Part shown: in pieces, positions 53,936 to 64,000 of the stretch
Position numbering within the stretch: position 1 is the first letter of the stretch
Layout of the letters: each line of letters begins with the position of its first letter
Assembly: GCA_949358305.1 (NCBI GenBank)
Contig: CASHSZ010000132.1
Location: forward strand, 122,001 to 186,000
Direction of reading: 5' to 3'
Length of the DNA: 64,000 nt
Source: Strigamia acuminata
Lineage: Eukaryota > Arthropoda > Chilopoda > Geophilomorpha > Linotaeniidae
Translations under genes and position numbers: made by a program
Notes under the pieces: generated by a model
What the model saw: the letters and a program-made list of their open reading frames with translations, nothing else
Told to the model about the DNA's origin: nothing
Database searches by the model: none

Positions 53936-53953
53936 TGGCGAGCTAGACAGGAT
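53936..53953 (+). promoter_or_regulatory. Element D primer-binding site candidate
   Basis: TGGCGAGCTAGACAGGAT follows the LTR by four bases. It resembles the complement of some tRNA-Arg 3' ends with several mismatches; the tRNA assignment is tentative. Confidence 0.45.
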
Positions 53954-54081
53954 TCAACTCGAAACGTGTTCTAAGAGAACACAAACCACCATTTTCTTCA
54001 GTGAAGACTACGCAAGTATAGGTCGTTATATTTATTTAATTAATTACTTATTTTTGCCGGCACACATATTATTATTTCAAC

Positions 54082-55998
54082 ATGGCTTCACGCGACACTT
54101 TGTCGCAATCCAGTGTTTCGGACGTAGAAGCCGAACAAGCGCATACTTTGCCACTTCCAGACTCACCAACACATGAGCCGGACCAACAGCAGGATCTATT
54201 AGTACAACCAATCTCTACTGACGTACCATTTTCCAATCCTTGGAGGACATACGCTCAAATGGAAGCGGATCAACTCCAACATGAACGGGAGGCGGCTGCG
54301 GCGCGGGATCAATGGGAGGAAAATAGACGCCATTTGCAGGACTCACTCATGGAAAGAAGACAAATTGTGGACGGGATGCGAGCGGTTCGAGAAGACATTC
54401 AACGAGGACCGCCGCCTCCTTATCAACCTGCGTTTATGCAACCGGAACCACAACAACATCGAAGGAATCCACCTGCACTGACAATGGAAGCATTGATGAG
54501 AGTATTACGAGAGGATAGAAGGGAGTTACAACACGAACTTTGCCAGGAGTTGCTCGAGTCGATGAGGCAAATTAGGCGCGAGCTGAACGACAGAGTGGAG
54601 GAATTTATCCATTCGCACAACGAGCGAACTCAGCCTGAACCACCAGCACCAGAAGCAGGTTCGGGGGCCACACGTCGTGGTCGAGAGGGCGCTCGGGGAG
54701 CTAACTTTTCTTTTGGAGATACTGGACGTGCGTCGGGACCACGACGCACTGGCTCTTATTCTCCGAGACGACGCCAACAACATTCACAACAGGGAGACAC
54801 GACTTCCAATGTTCCACGGGACCCACCACCGAATCCTGACCCGGATTCCGCTCAAGGAGGTAGTCAAGGCATACCACTCAGCGCCTCAAGACAACTACCT
54901 CACACGAGATCTCAACTCTCGTTGGAGTCGGAAGATCAGCGTCAAGCCGCTCAGGTTGGAAGGTATAAACTTAAAGTTGAAAAAATTCCATACTTTGATC
55001 CGGATGAAGCTACTTTCGACACAGTGGACTTGTTCCTGGGTAAGCTATATGCGCACATGTTTACCATGGGAGCACCGGAAGGAATATATTTGAAAGTATA
55101 CGTGGTTCTCGCGCTCCGAAATAGAGCGCAACGTTGGTGGATGGCTCTAACTCCAAAACCAAACAATTGGGAGGACTTTGAATTAGTTTTCAGGCAGGTA
55201 TTTTCCATTAATTCAGCTTTAGCTAATGTTAAGTTGTCTCAGCGCAAACAAAAGCCAGGGGAATCGACTATGTCGTTCCTCAGCGAGATGATTCATTATT
55301 TGAATATTGCTGGATACGAGGACAAGGGCTTGCAGTGGGAACGAGTTCAGGGCATGATGCAAACTCAAGTCGTACAATTAATGCGCTCTTGGTGCATCAG
55401 GACGATCGACGACGCAGTCAAAATGGGCAACGATGTCGATAATCGCCTTCAGTTGGATTCGTTGCGGACTTTTGAGTACAAACGGTGCGGAGTTTCGGAC
55501 CAGGAGATGCCTTTACCCGCAGGAGTGGGTCCTGCCACACGTACCAGAACGGAGGAGGAGAAGTTAAATCAACAATCTACTTCGTCCAGGTCTGGTCGTT
55601 TTTCAAGATTCAACAAAGTATTTACAGCATTGCTCGAGGACATGTCGGCGTGCGCGCTTGATCCAGAGGATCCCAACAGCGAGGAATCAAATAGGGACCC
55701 GCCAAAGGAGTCTGCATCAGCGGCAGCACAAAAGTCTGATGTCCACGCCATGACTGCGACTACTGCGCCAACACCTAGAACGGATACACAGCACATATGT
55801 CCCAAGGACGTTGTCATTTTTCCAGCCGCTAAAGAAGCGCCTTCAGAGCCAAAGCTCCCGAAGAATGCTATGTGGAGAAAAACACCAACAGACAAATGGT
55901 TCATGTCTGACAGGCAATCATGGAGGCCTGTGTGCCCCGTTTGTGGCAAGGAATGGAGTCGTCAGTCGGGAAACGCAAGCGGCCTGCTCAAAGCATGA
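54082..55998 (+). CDS. gag: Element D gag, 638 residues
   Basis: ATG 54082 lies about 150 bases after the LTR. The N-terminal half is charged (helical EREAAAARDQWEENRR) and then Arg/Ser/Gly-rich. The capsid-like domain (VEKIPYFDPDEATFDTVDLFLGKL to RAQRWWMALTP...NWEDFELVFRQVF) spans roughly residues 290-460 and matches the retrotransposon gag family. Near the end there is only a C-x2-C half knuckle (VCPVCGKEW). It overlaps pol, which is in -1 frame. No lesion was seen. Confidence 0.9.
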   Translation: MASRDTLSQSSVSDVEAEQAHTLPLPDSPTHEPDQQQDLLVQPISTDVPFSNPWRTYAQMEADQLQHEREAAAARDQWEENRRHLQDSLMERRQIVDGMRAVREDIQRGPPPPYQPAFMQPEPQQHRRNPPALTMEALMRVLREDRRELQHELCQELLESMRQIRRELNDRVEEFIHSHNERTQPEPPAPEAGSGATRRGREGARGANFSFGDTGRASGPRRTGSYSPRRRQQHSQQGDTTSNVPRDPPPNPDPDSAQGGSQGIPLSASRQLPHTRSQLSLESEDQRQAAQVGRYKLKVEKIPYFDPDEATFDTVDLFLGKLYAHMFTMGAPEGIYLKVYVVLALRNRAQRWWMALTPKPNNWEDFELVFRQVFSINSALANVKLSQRKQKPGESTMSFLSEMIHYLNIAGYEDKGLQWERVQGMMQTQVVQLMRSWCIRTIDDAVKMGNDVDNRLQLDSLRTFEYKRCGVSDQEMPLPAGVGPATRTRTEEEKLNQQSTSSRSGRFSRFNKVFTALLEDMSACALDPEDPNSEESNRDPPKESASAAAQKSDVHAMTATTAPTPRTDTQHICPKDVVIFPAAKEAPSEPKLPKNAMWRKTPTDKWFMSDRQSWRPVCPVCGKEWSRQSGNASGLLKA

Positions 55999-58900
55999 GT
56001 CCAGAGAGCGGGTCGGATATAAACATCGAGGACTCTACTGAGAGGAAGACTGAAGAATCACCAGACATCGATGGAAGTACAAAACCGTCTACTCCGACAC
56101 CAGAGGCGCCATCTGCTGTTCGAGAAGACAACAACAAATCATTAACCCCGTCTACGGACATTAAATTAACTACATTAATCAAAACAGATTCAAGTAAATC
56201 AAAAACAAAAATACCCGGTGTCGTAACACCACAACTAACAAAATCAGCGCAACTTTCGTCTGTGAAAGCCAAGGAAACCCCCAAAAAATCAACTTCGTTG
56301 ACAACGCAGAGTGAGACGTTGCAAACAAACTTCGTTCTTTTGTCGCCCGAGGAATTGCAAAAATCCGAAGAGCCGAGAATCGAAATTACGAAGACTGATC
56401 GCTTCAACAGAGAAGCACCATATATCAAAATAACATGGGCCAACGTGAGTTTTGTCGCACTTTTGGATTCAGGCGCTCAGACATGTGTAATGTCAGAGTC
56501 ATTATTCAACAAACTTAAAGCCAATATGGGTTTGGAATTGCTCGAACTTCACGAAACAGTGCGTACAGCGGCCGATGACAAAATTCCAGTTAAGGGATCT
56601 GTTAAACTGTCGGTGCGCGCACCATTGGCCGTTATTTCTTTCATTTGTTTAATTATACCCAAAACATCAGAGGACCTTCTGCTGGGAAGAGATTTCTGCA
56701 GAGCGGTTGGTCTGTGCACGGACTTTGAATTGTGCCAGTGGTATTTGAAGGGATCACAAGAGCGAAGACAATTCATGACTTTAGAACAAGCTAACAAGTC
56801 AGAATCTGTTCTTTTATTCCCCATCAAGAGGCCCGATGATACAAAGGACAGCGCCAAGGATGTACCCAAGGTAGTAATTAATAACATTAATTGTATTCTT
56901 CTAGAACATCGACCTTTGTCACAAGAGATTTTCGAATATCCAAATGATGATGCTCAACACCAAATCAAGAGGATTCGGAATCGTACACGAGATCAATGGT
57001 CATTGATATGGTCACCAAGGAGGAAGGATTCCATTAAAAAATCAAGAAAATTCAATTCATCATTGTTTTCGACGCTTAGCCAACGCAGACGTGCAAGACG
57101 ACAGCGGAGACGCCTTTGTGAATTGTCACCAACAATAAAACAACTTAACACGCAGGGAAGACGGCTTTTGCGTCGTGTGGATGAAAATATGCTCATGGCC
57201 AGAGTACACGATCATTCGACGATTTCGGAGCCGCCTCTGGATGTTAACGTACTACAATATCAACCAAGCAGTGATCCAACACAACTGGACTGGATTTACG
57301 ACCAGCTGTGGTCATCATTGACGGTACCCCAAATTCGTTTATTAATTCAGACTCTTCGACCAATTTCGAAAGTATTTCGTGAGGAGGTTGGATTATGCAA
57401 CAACACTCAGTTTGAAGTAAATTTAAAACCGGACTTTAGACCAATTCATGTGCCTGTAAGACCCGTTAACCCAGCAAAAAAGATGGTAATTGATGCTTAT
57501 TTGGACCAAAAACTAAAACAAGGCATTATTCGTCGATCAAAAAGTGATTGTGCGGTGGCGCCTGTTGTTGTTCCAAAGAAAACTGGAGATTGGCGTACAG
57601 CTATGGATTTTAGACCGATGAATGCTCAAACTTTACCCGATGTCTACCCACTACCCGACATCGATAATATATTTTCTTATTTAGGAGGATCAAATTGGTT
57701 TTCGATCATAGATGGACGAGAAGCTTTCCACCAGATTGGAGTGCGTCCAGGTGACGAGAGATTTCTCGCATTTATTACGCACAGAGGACTTTTCGAATAT
57801 GTGAGAATGCCATTTGGACCCATTAATGGCCCAGCAACTCTGCAGAGAGCCATGAACAAAACTTTGTCAAAATATCTTTACAAGTTCGTGTTTGTTTATC
57901 TCGATGACGTCATAATTTTCAGCAAGACTTTCGAGGAGCATGTGCAACATCTCAAAATAATTCTTCAAGCCTTGGATGAAGCGGGATTCACGATGAACGC
58001 CAACAAGACGGAGTTGTGCAGAACATCGCTCGAAGTTTTGGGACATATTGTGGAGGCTGGACACATTAAACCAAATCCAAATAAGGTGACGGCAATTCAA
58101 TATTTTCCGGCGCCTACCAACATCAAAGAATTACAAAGATTCAAAGGAATGATTGGTTATTATCAGTCATTTTTCCCAAATTATTCAAAAACATGCGAGG
58201 TGTTTCGCCCCTTACTCAAAAAAGATTCTGAGTGGAATTGGACGACTCAACACCAAGAAGCATTTAATTCACTCAAAAGAGGATTGGCTGAACCAACTCT
58301 ACATCGAAGATTCCCGGATTGGACCAAGCCATACATACTACAAACAGACGCCAGCTATTCAGGTTTGGGCGCTGCACTTATGCAACTCAATGATCAAGGT
58401 GAACGAACACCAATCGCCTTTGCATCACGTGCATTGAATTCTGCAGAAAAGAATTACAGCGTCACCGAGATTGAATGCTTAGCGGCGGTTTGGGCGGTCA
58501 AAAGATTTCGTGTGTATCTTGAGATGATGAATTTTTATTTAGAAAGCGATCATTTGTCGTTAAAGTGGCTTTTCCAGCAGCGAGAACCAAAAGGACGCCT
58601 GGCACGATGGGTTCTGTCCCTCAGTGAGTACAAATTTACATTTCTTTACTGTTCAGGAGCACAGAATCGTGTTGCGGATGCCCTTAGCCGTGCGCCTGTG
58701 GAACCATCGGAACCATTGGATGCAGACGACTCGCCTCTCGTTGATGAAACATGCTACATCGCTTATTTTGACGACCCAGATGATTGGCCAAAATTACCAA
58801 TAATCAACATTATTGGAGTTGGATTGGCTGCGGCACAACAACGAAATAACGCAGCTGTGATGACAAGAGCGCAAAGACGACAACAGCAAATTAAACCAAA

Positions 58901-60740
58901 ATTGGGTAGGCCAAAAGGTTCTAAAAACAAGAAGAGACCGCCACCAAATTATCAGGTATTAACTCGAGCCAGAGCGCGTCAACAGAAACAAGTTTCGACG
59001 CCTCCTGGAGCTGTTGCACCATTACCACCTTTAATGTCGCCTCTGCCATCACCAAATGTGCCAACTGCATCGTTTCCAACTCCTGATGTGTTGAGCCCAC
59101 CTGCAGGACCATCTGGAGCTGTGCGACCGAATTTTGACGGATATGGAGGTCCAGATTCGGATTCGTCGGACGATTCGACAACTTATCAACCAGCATGGAT
59201 GGGGCGTGCAGGATTTATGCCACAGCAAGTGCGTCAAGATCGATCACAATTTCAAAGAAATGCGACAAGACGCCCTGTTGCTGATGAACAACAAGACGAA
59301 GAAGAGGATGAGGCCGAGCGACTCCATGAGGCGCCGCAAGACCACCAACCATTTCGTCTAATACCAACAATTAACGAAATAATTCGTCGACAACACGAAG
59401 ACACGTGGAGCGCCGAATTAATCGAATATCTTGATCAAGGACATTTACCCAACGACCAAGTACAAGCAGCGCGTATCAGGTATCGTGCCGTAGATTTTGC
59501 TATTTATAAGGGAATGTTGTGTCGTTATCCACCGATCGACATAAATAGGATTCGCCGTAGAAGACAAATCTATTTGCCTTTAGCGTTACGCGAACAATAT
59601 TTCAAGGCTCTGCATTACCCGCCGAGCTGCGGACATTTAGGAGTTGAAAAAACACTTCATCGACTCCGGGCCCGAGTTTATTGGCCAAAAATGAAGGAGG
59701 ACGTTTTGCTTTGGATTCAAAAATGTGAACCATGTCAACGAGCCAAGCCGTTGAATCGCCTCCCATATGGACCAATGATCATGGCCAAACCACGACATTT
59801 GTTTCACACAATTTACATCGATTATTATGGTAAAAAGCCTTGATCGATTGGAGGACATTGTTACGCATTAGTAATTGTGGATGCCGCCAGTCGATGGTTG
59901 GATGTGAGATTGACTGAGACATCTGACTGGAAAACAACAATCAAACAATTGCAAGGATTTATTCAGCGATGGGCATTTCCAAAAGTCATTATAAGTGACA
60001 ATGCGCCAGCTTTCCGTTCAATGGAGTTCCAGGCTGCATGTTAGAGTTTTGGCGCCATCAATCGCTACACGGCTGTTTATCATCCACAGGGGAACTTGGC
60101 CGAAAGATTAAACCAAGCATTAAAAAACTGCATTTTAGCTTATATTGAAGAGCATGTGCGCTGGGACGTTCACATTGGATATTTTGTGCTAGCAATTAAC
60201 TCAGCCTATCAAGCTTCACTTCAGTATTCTCCTTATCAAATGGTGACGGGACAAGAGGCGCGTTATCCAGGTGACTTCGATTCGGACACCGACGATGGAC
60301 AGCCGCTGCCACCGGCACGAGCGCGAGAGACGCATGAATTGATGAGAGAATTACGAAATAATGCCACTGCAAATTTACAAAGGGCTCAAATTAGACATAA
60401 ACGTTGGTTCGATCGAAAAAGAAGACCACACGATTTCAAACCAGGCGATTTTGTGTCTATTAAAAATCGACAATTGTCATCAGCGGACCGACAGTTTGCT
60501 GCAGGACTTCGACAGAGGACGGAAGGCGTTTACGTAATCCATAAATTAACTGGACCCAATACTGTCATTCTTATGGACAAGGATGGTCGTTGAATGCTGC
60601 CGTATAACGTCGTAGAATTGCGCCATTGGTTCAATAGTGATGATGATCTAGACCAAACAGACGCAACAATGATCAAAAAACATGTTGCTGCGTTTACATC
60701 GGAAATTGAAACCATCATCGCTTCATTTTCGATAAAATAA
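55920..60740 (+). pseudogene. pol: Element D pol (protease, RT, RNase H, integrase) with three in-frame stops
   Basis: In order: protease LLDSGAQTCV, RT with VYLDDVIIF, RNase H with QTDASYSGLGAAL, a Pro-rich linker (about 58980-59130), an integrase finger (CGHLGVEKT to CEPCQRAKP), then the integrase core (TIYIDYYG, ISDNAPAF, an E in LAERLNQ). TGA at 59841-59843 and TAG at 60042-60044 lie within the integrase core; TGA at 60591-60593 precedes a short C-terminal extension to TAA 60738-60740. All are in one frame, so the gene is otherwise colinear. Integration by this copy alone is unlikely. Confidence 0.9.
55968..56014 (+). promoter_or_regulatory. Element D gag-pol -1 frameshift signal
   Basis: The heptamer G GGA AAC (55968-55974) is in gag phase. 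After a 6-nt spacer, 55981-55989 can pair with 56006-56014 as a 9-bp stem with two G-U pairs and a 16-nt loop that contains the gag stop. Pol is open in -1 frame from about 55910. Confidence 0.75.
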
Positions 60741-61156
60741 CTTAATTTCTTTTCATTTTATAATTTTATTTCTTTCTTTACTTTACCCAACCTTCTTTCC
60801 TTCTTGTGTTTATAATTTTCCCTGCTTTAAACCAAATATTTACGGAGGATAGACGCTGAAAATAGTAAGTAAAGATTAGTTTAGGAATTTGAAATTCATC
60901 AATTTAAAATGATGATACAAAAATTTACTAAGTCCAAACTCATGCTTCTTCGAAGTGCGTGATTAAATCTCGTTCACGCGAGAGGTCCGTGTCATATTTT
61001 ATGACGAGGCGACCCCGTAGCGAGACCGCGTGTATTAAAGACATGTGAGGGCACGACTTAGCCACATTTTAATTTGCGTCTGAATAGTCGCGCCTCAAAG
61101 ACTTAACAATCGCTTAAATTGGATAAATATTGTTAGAAATTGTGCGTCTATCACCC
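60741..61156 (+). other. Element D segment between pol and the third ORF
   Basis: This non-coding stretch ends at a consensus donor (GTAAGT, 61157). It is probably the untranslated leader of the third-ORF message. No promoter can be named. Confidence 0.4.
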
Positions 61157-61249
61157 GTAAGTACTTTCTATTTCACAACAATTCATTTTTAATTGAATAT
61201 TTTCGTTAAAATAACTTTTTCTTTCCTGGAAAATTTCCATTTCTTTTAG
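61157..61249 (+). other. Predicted 93-bp intron in the third-ORF leader
   Basis: The donor is CCC/GTAAGT, a T-rich tract follows, and the acceptor TTCTTTTAG lies 22 bases before the ATG at 61272. Confidence 0.6.
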
Positions 61250-61271
61250 TTTCACTTTACAATAATTTATT

Positions 61272-64000
61272 ATGGCGTCCTACGATCCAAAAGTAACGAT
61301 TACGATTCCAAAACCAACCCAAAAAGGCTATCCAAAGTACCTGCCGATGCCACCAATCGAAGCGTCGGGCGAAGGACTGGTGCCACGCTGGCATCCGGAC
61401 CACCCAAACGACCAAAGTTTTCCAAACTATGAACTGTGTCCAGTTTGTAGCGGGACCGGATTTGAGATTTACCAACTGCGGGCGCCACGAGAATGCCGAG
61501 CGTGTCGGGGCGGCGGTGACTTGCGTCGTTGCAAATTCCGGAAATGGATGCGCCTTATGTTCGCTTATGTATTAGGCTACGAGTCGATAGATAAAACTTC
61601 GTTGGCTGGAGTGGATTTTCCGCCGCCGAGGATTCCATTCGGCAGTGCAAACGCCATCGCTCGTTTTCGTCATGCGCACGCGTCATATTTGGCACGCATA
61701 AAGCAATTGGCAAGAGAGAAGGGAATCCGACCTTTGACTTGGGAATATCCAGAGGGAGCCTACATAATTGCCGGCGAGCAGCCTGCCGAACTTCCGGACC
61801 AGTTTGTGACGCCTGAAGGAAAGACCTACGATGTGGAATCGGGTATAGAACTGTGTTTGACGGCGCCCAATGTGGTCGCGGATGCGAAAAAAGCGTATTC
61901 GGAGCCGGAGAGAGTTGCGGCCGACTTGCCATTTCAGCATTCAAATCTGCGTCCACGACATACGTACGAGGAGCGGAGCACGCACCGTTTGAAGGAATAC
62001 ACGCAGAAAGTGACGAAAAGGATTGGAGCGGAGGCGAATCGAGACACTCACTTCGTGACGGGACGATCCGGACCAACATCGAACGCATCATCAGTCATTG
62101 TCGAGGAAAATGGAGCGGTTGGAGGAGCGCCTGCCGCCTTGCCCGTCGTTAAACCAACAGAGGAACTTTCGTTGGGCGATCAAGTAATTAAAAAGGTAAA
62201 GAAGAATGAAGAAAACAGAAGAGAGAGAGAGAAAATTAATAATATCAACACGATGTCGACCCCGATCATCAAAACGGAATCGAGTGTGACGGCGGCGGAG
62301 GCAAAGTCAACCAACGTTACAACGGTGACCACTGCTGCGCCAATCGTCATTCCTTATTTTTACGTTGTAAAAAACAAATCGTCTTCGATTGAGACGTCCG
62401 AATCGAGCCAAGCTGCCCGACCTGTCGATGCCACCACTGTGACTCAATCGAATGTGACGCCCAAGATGATGACTTCAGTTGCTGCGACATCGGTGCCGAT
62501 TACGTACTCCAAAATTGCAACTTCAAACACACAAATGGACACAATTGCTGATTTTAACAAAAAACTAATTAAAGCTGATTTTTCCCCACAGGTTGACCGA
62601 GATATCAAAGCGTTGTTGAATTTTACACCATCTTCATCCATCGCGAATATCGCTGCCGAAATTGCGAGAGATGCGGAGGAGTGCGCAAAGATCCACGACG
62701 TCAAGAAATTGGAAAACAAGATTTCTAATCCAATTGCTAAAGCTATTTCGGCGGTCTCGAGCGGATCAACGTCGTCGGAGGGATGCGCATCTCTAAAGCC
62801 ACGTTATCTCCAGGGATTTGATCGAAATGGATGTACGATGCGCCCAGACCGTATCTTCACCCAGATGTCCGAAATATTCCGGCGCCACGAGCTTGAGATA
62901 CTGTACCCCATGGAGAACAGGGGTCAAGGACGAATCAACCTGAGATCAGAAGGATGGAGCGAACTTTTTAAGATGTCGATTAATCTGGATTTCAACGTTA
63001 GCGCCTCGGACTTCAAGACGGTCGTCGGAACGATTTTCGGACGCCTCGGGAACATCGCGAAGGAAATTGAAGCGAAAATGACAAAGGACTGTACCGGAGA
63101 CGAACACGCGGTGCATCACCTCATTGTGCACGCCGTGCACTTTAATTTAAAAGAAATCATCACCCAAATGCATCAGAGTCGTCGCGACGCCGTCAAACGA
63201 TTTCGAGAGGCCGACGCGCTCAGGGAGGCCCAGAGACTTGAGGACGAGAAAAATGCGCCCGCTAAGCCACCACTGGACCCAGAATTGATCATGACGGAGG
63301 ATGAAATCAAGAACTTTTCAGAAAAGATTCTCATCGAGTTGGCGCCTGAGAAATTGGTGCAACAATTTGAGGACGCAATTGCCGAAAATCCGAAATTGGC
63401 AGATCCCCGAACCAAATATTCATTCAGATACGATCCCGTAATCGTGGCGGACACAGGAATACTCGCCTCGGAGTTATCGTCGGATCTGGATTATTCGATG
63501 TCGGATGTCGAATCGCTTCGCGAGTCAACAGGCGACGAAGAAAACCACAAAGCATTTCTGGCAGCGCGAGAGCATAACAAAATTGAAGTAATTCAAGCAG
63601 ACGAGCCCTTCAGACTTCCTGGAGTTGGACGGGGCGGTGCAAAGGCTGGACGTCGATCGCCATTGATGTCAAAGATGCCAAAAATGATTTTGACGCCGCC
63701 GAAGGAGAACGACGACGATCAAGGCGAGGTTGTCACGCGTGAGAGTTTACGCGAACCAATCAAGCCGAAACCTAAGGAGAAACGTCTCGTAGAGCCAACT
63801 TGCGCCCTTGCGATCATGGAGGAGATTATTCCGGTGGACGAAATATTCTATTCGTTGCCATGGGAGCCTAAAATCGAATTGGTCGTGGATTGGAGTGTTC
63901 TGACGCGCCTTTTCGAAACGATCATCTTTTCGGACTTGCAACTTGACCACAGCGCGGGCGAAAAATTGTTGTCCATCATTAAACAATATTATGTTGGACA
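61272..64000 (+). CDS. Element D third ORF, at least 909 residues, paired CxxCxGxG motifs
   Basis: The frame from ATG 61272 has no stop to the window end. Near the N-terminus two motifs of the DnaJ zinc-finger kind occur: C56-PVC-SGTG and C75-RAC-RGGG. The rest is rich in charged and Thr/Ser/Pro residues, with a helical charged region (RREREKINN), a central segment around PRYLQGFDRNGCTMRPDRIF and FDLNFNVSASDF-like sequence, and a C-terminal part containing LPWEPKIELVVDW. No signal peptide or membrane span was noticed, so it is not an obvious envelope. I do not recognise the family and see no clear similarity to element B's third ORF. The 3' end is cut by the window. Confidence 0.75.
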   Translation, partial: MASYDPKVTITIPKPTQKGYPKYLPMPPIEASGEGLVPRWHPDHPNDQSFPNYELCPVCSGTGFEIYQLRAPRECRACRGGGDLRRCKFRKWMRLMFAYVLGYESIDKTSLAGVDFPPPRIPFGSANAIARFRHAHASYLARIKQLAREKGIRPLTWEYPEGAYIIAGEQPAELPDQFVTPEGKTYDVESGIELCLTAPNVVADAKKAYSEPERVAADLPFQHSNLRPRHTYEERSTHRLKEYTQKVTKRIGAEANRDTHFVTGRSGPTSNASSVIVEENGAVGGAPAALPVVKPTEELSLGDQVIKKVKKNEENRREREKINNINTMSTPIIKTESSVTAAEAKSTNVTTVTTAAPIVIPYFYVVKNKSSSIETSESSQAARPVDATTVTQSNVTPKMMTSVAATSVPITYSKIATSNTQMDTIADFNKKLIKADFSPQVDRDIKALLNFTPSSSIANIAAEIARDAEECAKIHDVKKLENKISNPIAKAISAVSSGSTSSEGCASLKPRYLQGFDRNGCTMRPDRIFTQMSEIFRRHELEILYPMENRGQGRINLRSEGWSELFKMSINLDFNVSASDFKTVVGTIFGRLGNIAKEIEAKMTKDCTGDEHAVHHLIVHAVHFNLKEIITQMHQSRRDAVKRFREADALREAQRLEDEKNAPAKPPLDPELIMTEDEIKNFSEKILIELAPEKLVQQFEDAIAENPKLADPRTKYSFRYDPVIVADTGILASELSSDLDYSMSDVESLRESTGDEENHKAFLAAREHNKIEVIQADEPFRLPGVGRGGAKAGRRSPLMSKMPKMILTPPKENDDDQGEVVTRESLREPIKPKPKEKRLVEPTCALAIMEEIIPVDEIFYSLPWEPKIELVVDWSVLTRLFETIIFSDLQLDHSAGEKLLSIIKQYYVG

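Larger units (their letters stand above)
52890..64000 (+). mobile_element. Element D: Ty3/gypsy retrotransposon with a long third ORF (3' end off window)
   Basis: It carries a 1042-bp 5' LTR, primer site, gag, -1 frameshift signal, pol with in-frame stops, then a spliced leader and a third ORF that is still open at 64000. It is not close to A/B/C in sequence. It begins 13 bases upstream of a DEG/ENaC exon. The base group before it is GTAT; the matching duplication, if any, is outside. Confidence 0.9.

Overview
This window is invertebrate, most likely arthropod, nuclear DNA. I infer that from short spliced introns, a pickpocket-type DEG/ENaC channel gene, a tandem EGF-module gene, a C2H2 zinc-finger fragment, and the presence of BEL/Pao, Ty3/gypsy and Ty1/copia retrotransposons together. 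No ribosomal RNA, CRISPR array or bacterial-style operon was seen. I cannot name the species. Host genes are few and mostly broken; most of the sequence is nested retrotransposons, solo LTRs and foldback elements.

Layout. 1-997: 3' end of a copia element (+) that sits inside element A. 998-6883: element A, an old, truncated Ty3-type copy (-). 7351-11397: an EGF/cysteine-module exon array (-), interrupted by a solo LTR. 13140-13411: solo LTR. 14170-14817 and 27687-27709: a zinc-finger pseudogene split by element B. 14818-27686: element B (-), a complete Ty3-type element of 12.9 kb with indistinguishable LTRs, gag, pol and a spliced third ORF. 27710-34379: a defective BEL/Pao element (-), with a 786-bp hAT-like foldback element in its 3' LTR. 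34380-39331: solo LTRs, small palindromes, a minisatellite and an N-terminal DEG/ENaC exon. 39332-45672: element C (+), a young member of the A/B family whose interior is reduced to one 1531-codon ORF. 45673-50168: solo LTR, AT-rich DNA and a 35-bp minisatellite. 50169-52876: six phase-consistent exons of a DEG/ENaC gene (-). 52890-64000: element D (+), a different Ty3/gypsy element with a long third ORF that runs off the window.

How the parts work together. In elements A/B and D, gag and pol are in different frames (pol at -1). Each junction carries a canonical slippery heptamer, a 6-nt spacer and a 9-bp stem, as expected for programmed -1 frameshifting. A, B and C have primer-binding sites resembling tRNA-Pro, and B and C have 4-bp target duplications. 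B's third ORF can be read only if a 560-bp intron is removed. Element C has lost protease, reverse transcriptase and RNase H, yet keeps one uninterrupted chimeric frame between LTRs that differ at about one position. This combination of spliced accessory ORFs and an ORF-retaining non-autonomous derivative is the least familiar biology here.
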